Source: Inia geoffrensis (taxonomy: Eukaryota; Chordata; Mammalia; Artiodactyla; Iniidae). From it: a stretch of 64,000 bases of DNA. This document shows, in pieces, positions 54,791 to 64,000 of the stretch. The stretch lies in contig CM070899.1 in assembly GCA_036417435.1 (NCBI GenBank), forward strand, positions 153,703,494-153,767,493, written 5' to 3'. Positions within the stretch are counted from its first letter, which is position 1, and every line of letters begins with the position of its first letter. The notes under the pieces were generated by a model that was not told where the DNA came from, searched no databases, and saw only the letters and a program-made list of their open reading frames with translations. The translations under genes and the position numbers were made by a program.

Positions 54791-55469
54791 TTACACCTAT
54801 TTGAGAGAGAACAGCCTGTGGCACAGGTTTGTACCTGTTGTCAGTGGAGTCTAGTGGGAATTATCGAGAGATAAAGGAGATGGCTAGCTAGCTGGACAGG
54901 TAAGAGGGAACTGAACCTATCTCCAGGGCCTGGGCATTTTTTGGCAGGCTGGGGGAACGGGGTCATCAGGGACAGAATTGTTTGGCCCACAGAAGTCAGC
55001 TAAGACGTTGGGAAGAGACTGATGACCTTGTGTGAGAACTAACATCAGAGAGAAGGATGAAGTTGGGACCCTCAAGACATCGCCACGCTTGGATATTTGG
55101 CCTCCCCTTCTCCGTGGGTCTAGGCTGCCTCCCTCCTGCTGTGCCCCATTGATGAATGCTTTGTGATGGTTTGTTGTTATTTTCGGAGGACCTTGGTTAG
55201 CAAAGGCTTTGCTGTCTACACACTGCACTGTTCCAGGTGACTCTTAGATGCTGGTCACTGATGGATAAAGGCCTGGACACTGGGAGTCATCAGAATGGCT
55301 CGACCTCTACGTGGAGAGGAAGCCACTCAGGTGGTCTCCTGGGAATAAGAGTTTGTTTTTTTTCTGGTGAATGCAGTGGGTAGAAAATGTCATTTATAGG
55401 TTTTGAAATATCTACCATAGGCATAGTGAAGAGGGAGAGGGTGCTCTGACACCTGGTTCTTTGTCTCTG
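54791..55469. other. Unassigned intronic DNA
   Basis: No gene or named repeat. The antisense 103-codon frame at 54917-55228 lacks recognisable features. Confidence 0.4.
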
Positions 55470-56220
55470 GTTCCTGGCACACAGCTCCCCAAATCCTCTG
55501 CACCTCCTAAGTGATGAGTGTCTTTTATATGCTAATGAGATTACTGTTGAATGGGGGCTCCTAGATAGATTTAGGATGGGGGCTGGTCACCAGAAAGAAC
55601 AAGGCATGAATAGAGGGTTGAAACTTTTAGCCCTACCCCCTGACTTCCAGGGAGGGGAGAGGGAGTGGGGATTGAGTTAACCACCAATGGACAAAGATTT
55701 AATCCATAATGCCTACCTGATGACACCTCAGTAAAGACTCTTAAAAGAAGAGGCTCAGAGAACTTTCCAGTTGGTGAACACATGGAGGTGGTGTACCCGG
55801 AGAGAGCGTGGGAGCTCTTTGCCCCCCACTTCACTCCCTTGCTCTTGCATCTCTTGCATTTGGCTGTTCCTAAGTTGTAGCTTTATAATAGCCTATTAAT
55901 GGTAAAGTGCTCTCCTGAGTTCTGTCGGCTTTTCTAGCAAGTTATCAAACCTAAGGAGGAGATTGTGGGAATCCCCAACCTTGTAGCCAAGTGGGACAGA
56001 CGTGTGGGTAATTGGAGACCCGATACTTGTGTCTGGCATCTGAAGTGAGGGCAATCTTGTGGGATGGAGCCTTGAAACCTGTGGAGTCTGGTGCCAACTC
56101 CAGGTAATTAGTGTCACGATTGAATTGTAGGACACTCAGTTGGTATTGGAGAATTAGGGAATTGGTTGGTGGGTGGAAGAAAAAGCCACACATGTGGTGT
56201 CAGAGTGTTTTGAGTAAAAA
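55470..56220 (+). mobile_element. Probable ERV LTR or LTR-containing fragment
   Basis: The segments 'tttaggatgggggctggtca', 'gaactttccagttggtgaac', 'tggctgttcctaagttgtag', 'gctctcctgagttctgtcgg' and 'gtgccaactccaggtaatta' recall an old mammalian ERV LTR with an AATAA-type polyadenylation region near 55885. Family and exact ends are not assigned. Confidence 0.5.
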
Positions 56221-57359
56221 CAGATCACTGTCCCTGATGCCTTTTTAAGAAGATGTATAGGCTGGAATATTGTGAGTCTGGGGTGACATTGAAGGAACTG
56301 GCATCACAGAGGAGATAAAGAGAAACTCTTTCCCACTGGAGCCTGGCACCCTTCCTGAGCTCCAACGGTCAGTGTTTCTTGAATGAGTGAATTGACAACA
56401 TGGACTCTGGTCTGGAGAAGGCTTGATGGAGGCAAGTAGAAATGGCCTTGGATAATTAAACTACAATGAGGTTCTTTACCAGACATCAATTACTGAAGAT
56501 TTTTAACTTGTCAGTATTGTATGAAGCATTCCTTTGGGCTAGATCATTCTCTGAATTTAATTTTAGCATTTCTTCAAGAGCCTTAGCCTCTTTCTTTAGC
56601 GTGCATTCTATGTGCGTTACAATGCAGTAAGGCAGACTTTTCTCATGAAACGGTGTAGGTAAGTTTGAGAGGGTCTAAGCATCTCTCCGCTTTGGAATTT
56701 GTTGAAGCGTACAGTGTAAGCAGACTCACACATGCAGAATTCAAGGTCAGAGAGATACATGTGGTGCTTGCACTGTTTTGGTATGGAAGTTGGTTTCAAA
56801 AGGAGGTTGGTCTTTGAAAGGCACTCTGAGGAGTGGGAGAATAAATGACATCTTCGGGTGTCTGTTCTAAGGCACAAGCAAGCCCTCCTTGAAAATTTCC
56901 AGCGAGGCCTTTGGATGACACAGAGCTTGACTTGTCTACTTCATATTTGCTCAGCTTCCATAGCATTTGGAAGAAGTTGGCCTGCTTGGGAATATGCTGA
57001 ATTAAGGAACATAGCCAACCAATGAAAGACGAGGAAAATTTGTTTAATGCTAGACAAACCTTTAGCTGTCAGAGACCCTTACTTCCTGATGTGATGCAAT
57101 TGGAAGGTCATGGCGTCACCCATAGGTATTCTTGTTAAAAGATAGAATCGGGATCTGATCAGTCTCTATTTAATTCACAGTAAATGTTGAAGATAGCGGA
57201 ACATGTTAAACAACACCATGGGAATGTAATCCACCAAATCTACAATGCGGAAATTCTAAAGGACAGATGACGCACTTCTTCAGTAAATAAAGGGCAAAGA
57301 ACAAGACAGAGAAGGAAATGTAGATGAAAGAAACTTTTAGTGGACTGGAGCAGCTACAG
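56221..57359. other. Unassigned intronic DNA
   Basis: No gene or clear repeat seen. Confidence 0.4.
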
Positions 57360-57778
57360 TTGATACCCTGCTGGGAACCCTGGTGACCCTCTGCCCAAGG
57401 GCTTTCATTCTGTCTGTAGGATTACGCACGGCAAGCAGAGCAGAGTGCCAGAGAATTTATGGCCTGGTGAGTGAATGCCCCTGGAAGCAGTCTTCAGCCA
57501 GTGATGGATGGGGAAGGTGGATAAATACCCAAGCTTCCTCCCCATCTCCCAGGGCTAGGGTAACGCTCAGGGGTGCCCCACACTGTCTCCCAGAGTTGTC
57601 CAGAGGAACCGTGCTCCATTTGTCCCCAGTGGTGTGTACGCTTTGTTGGCTTTCTTCCCTTCCCTGGCTCATTTTCCTATTTTTCCACTAGTTTTCCTGC
57701 TATCACCTCCCAAATAAACAGTTTGCCCTTAAAGCCTTGCCTTGGAACCTGTTTCTGGGGGAAACCAAACTAAGACAG
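57360..57778 (+). mobile_element. Probable ERVL-type solo LTR
   Basis: Ends with 'cacctcccaaataaacagtt', 'tgcccttaaagccttgcctt' and 'ggggaaaccaaactaagaca', the R/U5 pattern of an old ERVL LTR including AATAAA. The start at about 57360 is approximate. Open frames across it are not genes. Confidence 0.6.
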
Positions 57779-57849
57779 AGACAAATCAATCCAATGAACA
57801 CGTGGGCCTTATTAGCTTCCCATCTCAAACAAACCATCTGTAAAGAGGC

Positions 57850-58215
57850 ATAAGTCTATTGAGGAGGTATGGTCACCAAGGGGGTGTCAGATGGTATTAA
57901 GGAATTATTGTTAAGTATTTTTAGGTGTGAAAATTATTTCTGGTAACGTTGAAAGAAATGAAGAGCACTTACTTCTTAGAGATACATACATACTCAATTA
58001 TTTACAAATGAAATTATATGATGTCTGGGATTTGCTTTAAAATAATCAACAGTGGGGTGCGGGGGTTGTACCAGGAGGGGGATACTAGTGAAATGAGATG
58101 GGCAAAATTTTCAACAATTGTTGAAGCTGGGTGATGGCCAGCTGGCGGTTCATTACGATGTTCTGTCTACTTTCGTGATATGTTCAAACTTTTCCAAAAT
58201 AAAATGTTAAAAGAA
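57850..58215 (+). mobile_element. Old L1M 3' end, sense
   Basis: 'ggaattattgttaagtattt', 'attgttgaagctgggtgatg', 'gttcattacgatgttctgtc', and terminal 'cttttccaaaataaaatgtt' match L1M 3' UTR copies. Confidence 0.75.
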
Positions 58216-59939
58216 CACAAAAAGAAGCACTTGAACACCCTTGTGGTCCCTTCTCCTCTGAGTCAAGATTAAATTATCCTCTTCCCAGCCCTGGCACTGT
58301 GACACACCAGCTTTGTTTTGGATGAGTCAGCCGATAAGCGGATGAGTTCTTGGCACTTCTCCACACTGGCAGCCTTCCTTTTCCCACTGTGTCCACCCAT
58401 TCCCATAGCCAGACTGGAGACTCTGGCATGACTCACTGCTTCACCTTGAAATCTTAAATTCCCTCCTATCAGCTTCTGCTCTGAAACCAACTATTCCTCT
58501 GATCCTGTTGCATCTTCTCTCCAATGTGTAAGTGCCCTCGCTCTCCCAGTGTAGTCATACCCACATGGTCTTGACTGTTACAGCCCAGAACTGCTGGAGT
58601 GGGCAGGATGGGAGGGGTGGGCCTGGAGACTGGGGGTCAGGCCAGGTTAGTGCTGTGGTCAGTAACTCTAGTGGGCTGTGGTGACTTTGGCCTTGGCAGT
58701 ACTCCAGGGGTGTAATAGCGGTGGTAGGGGGCAGGAGAGGGAGAGGTGCCGCCATGGTTCTAAGAAGAGGAATGGAAACTCCCATCAGGGGAGGTTCCAA
58801 CAAGGAAAGAGTTTAGTCCTCCGGGAGAGAGGGTTGGAGAAAGCTAGGGTAGTTGTCAGGGCATCAGCCAAATGGTCTGGACTTTTCCAGAGTGAAATCA
58901 GAGCATAACTGAGAAAGCGAGGCAGAAGCCCAATCTTTTATACTGAACACATGGGCCAGGTTTAGGCTGGGTCTACCGCCCGAGGCTGACCACAGAGATT
59001 CCAGGCTGTGGGCCTCAAGTGGAACGGCAGCCTCCGCCCTGTGGGGCTGGTTTGTGATGAGCTTAGTCAGTGGAGCAGGGGGGGTGAGGGTGGCCATGGA
59101 GAACCTGCTGGCTGAAGGTCTTTCATATTTGTCTTATTTAAGGAGAGGTCTTAGCTCTGTACAAACATAGGACCTGGTTTTATTTTTGCCTATAAGTGCT
59201 CTCCACTGTGCGGGAGCAAATTCTATTTTCCTTCTGCACATTATGACCCTCAGGATACCTTGATTAGAGCCAAAGCTTTCCTGCCAGTCTCCGTGTTTAC
59301 AGTACCCTTCGTTTCTGAAACTGTGACCTAACCTGTTCCCTGCGGTGTGGCTGGAGGAGGTGGGATCCTGGCTGCTGGGGTGCAGGAGGGGCTGTGCTCA
59401 GGCTCTGAGGAATCTCTTCCCTCTCCTCCTTCTAGGGGTTTCTTCCCCTGGTGCTGGGTGCAAGAGGGACAGCTGCAGAGGCCGAGTTCTTCTGTGTCTC
59501 CGACCTGGAGGTGATGTGTGTTGGGGGGAGGTCCTGGCCTTGCTCTGGCTCTGCTTGGGGTGAACAGCTTTGCCCTAGCCCCTCGACTGCAGAGGACCCC
59601 CTCCTCCAGAGTGAGCTGGGTCTTCTCCCTTTGGTGCCATCAGTGGTATAGAATCCTACCCTCCTCTCCTGGTGCTGTGTTCCTTACTTAGCCCTGACGC
59701 TCCTGGAAAGCCCCATGGCTCCTCTCCTGCTGTTCCCTGCCTTGCAACTTCTTGTTGAGACAGGGGAACTAACTGGAGTCCTCTTTCCCACCCTCTGAGG
59801 GCCAAGGAGAGCAGTGTTCCTTCTTTGAAGGCATCTCCAAATGTTGCAAGTGGTCCCCATGGGAGACCCCGTGACTTGGCTTTGGGGAAGGGAAAGCACC
59901 TGCATTGGTTTCCCATGAGCAGGGGAAGAAATAAGAAAA
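58216..59939. other. Unassigned intronic DNA
   Basis: GC-moderate (58560-59100, 59340-59900), with several overlapping open frames of 66-86 codons on both strands. None has domain features, conserved starts or splice context. Confidence 0.45.
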
Positions 59940-60145
59940 ATAGCTAATACTTACATAGTGCAATTCTAAGCATGTTAAAGAATTTAACTGATTTAATCCC
60001 TGTAACAACCATTTGGAGTCGGTATTATTAGACCCCTTTTGTAGACGAGAAGTCTGAGGACCAGAGAGGATATATATTGCCCTAGGTCACATAGCTTACC
60101 AGTGGCAGATATGGGATTTGAACCCAACTCGTCTGGCTTAGGTGT
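59940..60145 (-). mobile_element. MIR, antisense
   Basis: 'atttaatccctgtaacaacc', 'ggtattattagacccctttt', 'taggtcacatagcttaccag' and 'gggatttgaacccaactcgt' are the reverse complement of MIR. Confidence 0.85.
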
Positions 60146-60799
60146 TGCGTGTCCCTCTCACCCTGAAGGACCCTTTTCCCCACAAGGCCGTCTACTACCT
60201 TCCTCTCCTGCATCCTCTCCTTCTATTGATTTGGGGAGGGAGAGCAGTTGGCGCGGGTGGGGGGCAGGACCAGTGTTGGCATCTCTAAGAAAGTGCAGGG
60301 CAGTGGAAGCTTGTTCACGGGTGGAAGCTTGTTGGTCACTTTGAACGTGGAATATTATGAGGTTTTGGTCTTCAGTTTGGACCTTAGCTGTGATTCCAGG
60401 TCAGTAGGAAAGTTCCACTCAGCTTATTTCTGATGTAGCTCAGCAGTGTCGGCAGGTCCTGCTCTTTTCCTGAAGCTCGTTCGGATATCTTATAGCTTCT
60501 CTTCCTTTCCTGCCTGCCCGGATCGCGTGCAGGGCACAGCCCCTTTCTCACAGACCCCTGCAAACCCGTCACTTCCTCGTCTTTCATGTGTTTCTGGAGC
60601 AATCCGACATCTGTCTTCTCTCCTACCAGGGGCTGCCAGGAACTGCTGGAGAAGATCTTATAACTGTGCTGATGTTACAAATGTATGGCTTTGGCTTCAG
60701 GAGAAGCCACTAATCATTTCTCATGTCCCCGAATGGCTTCCTCTTCCACTCTTTGTGGTGGCTCTTCCAGAGTCATTGCGATCCTGAGACCTCACGGCA
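60146..60799. other. Unassigned intronic DNA
   Basis: No gene recognised; the right part may belong to the L2 that follows. Confidence 0.4.
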
Positions 60800-61555
60800 T
60801 CAATCCTAGCCTCTCCCCCACATCTTCAACCTCTCCTTTACTGACTCTTAATCAGCGTTGCCTCTTCTGCAAATCCTTCCCATGGCTCTGTCTCCCTCAA
60901 GCCTCTCCCATCTCCCTCTTTCCTTCACCGCTAGGCTTTTACAAAGCGTATCTCTACCCTTTACCTCTGCTTCCTTATCGCGTTATCCCCCTCCACCCAG
61001 TGTAACCTGCCTTTCTCTCATTCTCTCTCTGGAACTGCTTCAGTTAATTGAAGGTTACCCACGTCTTCTTAAAAGAATCCGACAGGCATTTCTGCCTTTA
61101 TCTTGTTTGGCCACTTTGCTTTATTGTGCATTTTGACTCCCTCCGTCTCGAAGGCTTCTGCTTCTGCCTTCTACTGTGGTTCCTGCCACACCGCTCTGCT
61201 GGTGGAACTCTCACCTTTCTGACCGCTCTATTTTATTTGCCGGCTTCTCTTTGTCTTTCCATCTCTTTAAAATCAGTGATCACTGGGAGTGATCAGTGAT
61301 CGCCTGGTCCTCTTTCTCCTTTCACTCTGTTCATATTCCGTGATCCCATCCACTCTCATGATCCATGGGACCTCCTACTGATAATTCCCAAATCTGTGTT
61401 TGTGCTTCCTGGCACTTCTCTTGAGCTATTGACCGTTTTCCTAAACATCTGTATTTAGAAGCCGTACACACATCTTAAATTTTTGTCCAAAATTGTATTT
61501 TTTTTTTCCCCACCCAAACCTTTTCAGCACTCCAGTTGCTAGAAACTGTAAAACC
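60800..61555 (+). mobile_element. L2 fragment, sense (first part)
   Basis: Pyrimidine-rich sequence with L2 landmarks: 'aaagaatccgacaggcattt', 'ccgtgatcccatccactctc', 'cctcctactgataattccca', 'aaatctgtgtttgtgcttcc'. Diverged. Confidence 0.6.
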
Positions 61556-61800
61556 ATCCTTCACCTTTGGGCAAAGGATTCTGGAGCTTGATTACCCAGG
61601 CTTCAATCCTGCCTCCTCTCCCGAGTAGCTGGGTGAGCTTGGACGAGTAATTTAATGTCCCTGTGTCTTGGTTTCGTCATTTGCAAAATGAGGACAATAA
61701 ATGTAACCTGCCTTAAAGGATTGATGTGAAGATGAAATTGGATAGTAAAGGCAAAACTCTTGGCAAAGGGCTCAACACCCAGTAACTTCCACTAAACGAC
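61556..61800 (+). mobile_element. MIR, sense
   Basis: 'tggagcttgattacccaggc', 'agctgggtgagcttggacga', 'gtcatttgcaaaatgaggac', and 'gattgatgtgaagatgaaat' run through the MIR core. Confidence 0.8.
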
Positions 61801-61889
61801 ACGTTTTGATATTGTTGCCGTTATTCTATTCATCATTTGTTCAACACATTGAACAAATTTGTTGTTCAATTGATTGTCTTTAGTTACTT

Positions 61890-62760
61890 CCTTGGCACTG
61901 TGCTAGGCACACACTCCACAGCCACATCTCTCCAGGGCCCACATTCTGTAGATTTGACTTCCTGAATACTTTAAGACTTGTTAACTCTGCTCTGTACCCA
62001 CCATCACTGTACACTGAGGGCATACATTGCTTATACACCTTATACACCTTTTCTCCCCCTGCAGGCCATCTTCCATACCCTGCCAGAAGGATCTGCCTAA
62101 AACACAAATCTGATTCTGTCATGCCCACTACCAAACGTAAAATAGATAGCTAGTGGGAAGCAGCCGCATAGCACGGGGAGATCAGCTCGGTGCTTTGTGA
62201 CCACCTAGAGGGGTGGGATAGGGAGGGTGGGAGGGAGAGAGACGCAAGAGGGAAGAGCTATGGGGACATACGTATATGTATAAGTGATTCACTTTGTTAT
62301 AAAGCAGAAACTAGCACACCATTGCAAAGCAATTATACTCCAATAAAGATGCTAAAAAAAAAAAAAAAGTCCTTCAGAGGCCCCTCAGGATAAACCTCTA
62401 TTGGTTCCCGTTGCTGCTGGGCCCACCCCTCCCGTACCTGTGTCTGCTGACCCAGCTCTAACCATTCAGAACCACTTGCAGGTTCCACCCTGTGCCCTGT
62501 CGGCTAACCCCGGTGGGCCACGCCCATGCTCCTCTGTGCTGATGTATGCTTCCCTTCAGCCTCCCTCCACTGTCCACCTGCTGTTTTCCTTCTCTTAAAA
62601 CTCTGTTAAAACATCACCTGCGGCTTTAGGAATTTTTGCATCTGTTTCCTGCACAACCACCCTCCCCCCAGAACTGGTTGCTCCATTGTCAGTGTTCTTA
62701 TAGCATTTTGTGCTTACCTGGCCTATTGTGTCTTTCTTGTCCCTTTGGTTTTTGATTTCT
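61890..62760 (+). mobile_element. L2 fragment, sense (second part), split by L1
   Basis: 'acaaatctgattctgtcatg' before and 'tcaggataaacctctattgg' after the L1 piece are consecutive in L2. The copy ends near 62750 with 'ttatagcattttgtgcttac'. The L1 at 62126-62372 interrupts it. Confidence 0.75.
62126..62372 (+). mobile_element. 5'-truncated L1 3' UTR inserted in L2
   Basis: Same family as 6516-6943: 'agctagtgggaagcagccgc', 'gtgctttgtgaccacctaga', terminal 'attatactccaataaagatg' and an A tail of about 15. No convincing TSD was seen. Confidence 0.93.
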
Positions 62761-62795
62761 GAGTGCTCAGAAAGAGAGATTTATGATTACCGGTA

Positions 62796-63255
62796 CAGGC
62801 ATACTGCATTTTATTGTGCTTCGTAGGCATTGCATTTTCTACAGATTGAAGCTTTGTGGCAGCCCTGCACTGAGCGAGTCTATTGGAACCATTTTTTCAA
62901 CAGCATTTGCTTACTTCATGCCTCTGTGTCACATTTTGATAATTTTAACAATATTTCAATTTTTTTCATTATTATCATATTTGTTGTGGTGATCTGTGAG
63001 GTTACTATTGTACATTACATGAAACTATTGTTACTAATTGGGTGTTGTTTTTTTTTTTTGCTTTGCATTTTTAAATTAAGATATGCACATTATTTTTTAG
63101 ACAATACTATTGCACACTTAGTAGACTACAGTATAGTGCAAACATAACTTCTGTATGCACTGGGAAGCCAAAAAATTTGTGTGACTTGCTTTATTGTGAT
63201 ATGCTTTATTGCAGTGGTCTGGTACTGAACCTGCAATATTGCTGAGGTATGCCTG
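62796..63255 (+). mobile_element. Tigger1-type MITE with TA duplication
   Basis: The ends caggcatactgcattttat (left) and caggcatacctcagcaata (right end read backwards) are inverted. TA flanks it at 62794-62795 and 63256-63257. The interior 'attgaagctttgtggcagcc', 'ttgcacacttagtagactac' and 'ttatatgcactggg'-like text match an internally deleted Tigger1. No transposase is coded; frames of 69-105 codons inside it are by-products. Confidence 0.92.
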
Positions 63256-63257
63256 TA

Positions 63258-64000
63258 TTTTATCCAATATCTAATTCATTAAAGTTATAAATGTAAAACC
63301 CGATTCTACTGTAAGCTTTTAAAAACAACTTGGAAATCTTGTAAATTTATTTGTAAATCTAGTAATATTTGTGTTAAAATGAAAAGCACTCATTTCACTT
63401 GCTCTTTGAATAGTGCTAAATTTATAAATTTAACCAATTAAATCCCACAAACAATACCATTTATATAGTCTGTTAATTAATTTCTCTTAAATATTTTAAA
63501 GTATAGTTATAGGTTCAATATGTATGAGTCTCATAAGGCTTAAAATGTAAATGAAACATATGCACATAAAAAGGCCTGCAAAGGTTATTACTATCATTAT
63601 ACCTTATTACAATCATTATATTCAACACAGGGATTTATTTCTTTATCCCACACCCCAAATAAGGGACTGTGGCCACCTGCGGTCCCCTACAAAATATTGA
63701 GAACCAAAATGTAGTCAAGCTCCAGGTAATTGGTTGGAGATTGGGACCTGGACTCAGAATGTGGGTCCTTCCTCCAGAGTGATTCTATCTGAGCTGGCAT
63801 CCGTTCAGCGGGCCCCTCACTGGTAGCAAGTGGCTGCCACACCAGCAGTCAACAGGACTTCCCTACCCCATTCCTTTCAGTGAGATCTTGTCTAATTTCA
63901 TATGTCAGTTTTTTCAGCAGACTGGCACCTTTCCTGAAATAACACATCTTGCAAAATGTCAAGGACTTGCTAGGTTCCTGCATTCTGGTTCCATTTTCCA
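63258..64000. other. Unassigned intronic DNA
   Basis: AT-rich to about 63640, then unique-looking sequence to the window end. No gene seen. Confidence 0.4.

Larger units (their letters stand above)
19128..64000 (+). other. SH3GL3: SH3GL3 intron 1 (inferred extent)
   Basis: From the GTAGGG donor at 19128 onward I found no sequence resembling endophilin exon 2 (expected to begin with a phase-0 codon and encode the next BAR helix). The remaining 45 kb consists of repeats, a pseudogene and unassigned DNA. The first intron of this gene is known to be long in mammals, so the whole right part is most simply intron 1. An unrecognised short exon cannot be excluded. Confidence 0.65.

Noticed and set aside
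59340..59660. Candidate exon 'ctcctccttctaggggtttc' with an acceptor-like pyrimidine tract
   Set aside because: The downstream reading does not resemble endophilin exon 2, and no donor in a matching phase follows.

Overview
This window is ordinary nuclear DNA from a mammal, almost certainly a cetacean and probably a toothed whale. The evidence is a set of little-diverged tRNA-derived SINEs of the CHR type (heads reading 'ggcttccctggtggcgcagtgg' and its shorter relatives), many still flanked by target-site duplications (TSDs). They sit beside 5'-truncated L1 tails of the cetartiodactyl kind, over an older layer of L1M, L2, MIR, MaLR, hAT-Charlie and Tigger copies. There is no bacterial or viral gene organisation, operon, CRISPR array or integron.

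The only protein-coding sequence I can support is the first coding exon of SH3GL3 (endophilin A3) at 19083-19127 on the + strand. It encodes 15 residues and ends at a GTAGGG splice donor. It lies in a CpG island (about 18.8-19.8 kb) with an octamer motif, a GC-box-like site and a CCAAT box upstream. Positions 1-18.8 kb are therefore upstream intergenic DNA, and 19128-64000 is most simply intron 1. I found no second exon.

Layout. 1-4 kb: L1 fragments in both orientations, a Tigger element and a MaLR LTR. 4-13 kb: mostly unassigned DNA with one SINE, one L1 tail, two hAT copies and a CTCF-like motif. 13.5-17.3 kb: old L1M pieces split by an LTR-like block and a SINE. 17.3-19.8 kb: promoter and exon 1. 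20-24 kb: unassigned intron with SINEs. 24.6-26.7 kb: an L2 element split by a gammaretrovirus-like solo LTR. 26.7-40.0 kb: an old, almost full-length antisense L1, split by a younger, almost full-length antisense L1, with SINEs and a Tigger nested inside. 44.3-46.1 kb: an antisense processed pseudogene of ACTR3 (Arp3). 46.6-51.4 kb: MIR, hAT, SINE and L1 insertions, several with clear TSDs. 51.7-64 kb: L1M, LTR-like, MIR, L2 and Tigger1 copies between unassigned stretches.

No new biological system is evident. The points that repay a second look are structural: the L1-in-L1 nest with a legible insertion order, a triplicated L1 tail with an internal microhomology deletion, a perfect 12-bp inverted repeat beside the ACTR3 pseudogene, a duplicated 19-mer at an LTR/L2 junction, and an SH3GL3 leader that is open in frame for 270 nt. 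Repeat families were assigned by recognising consensus sequences from memory, so family names are less certain than the element class, orientation and TSDs, which can be read directly.
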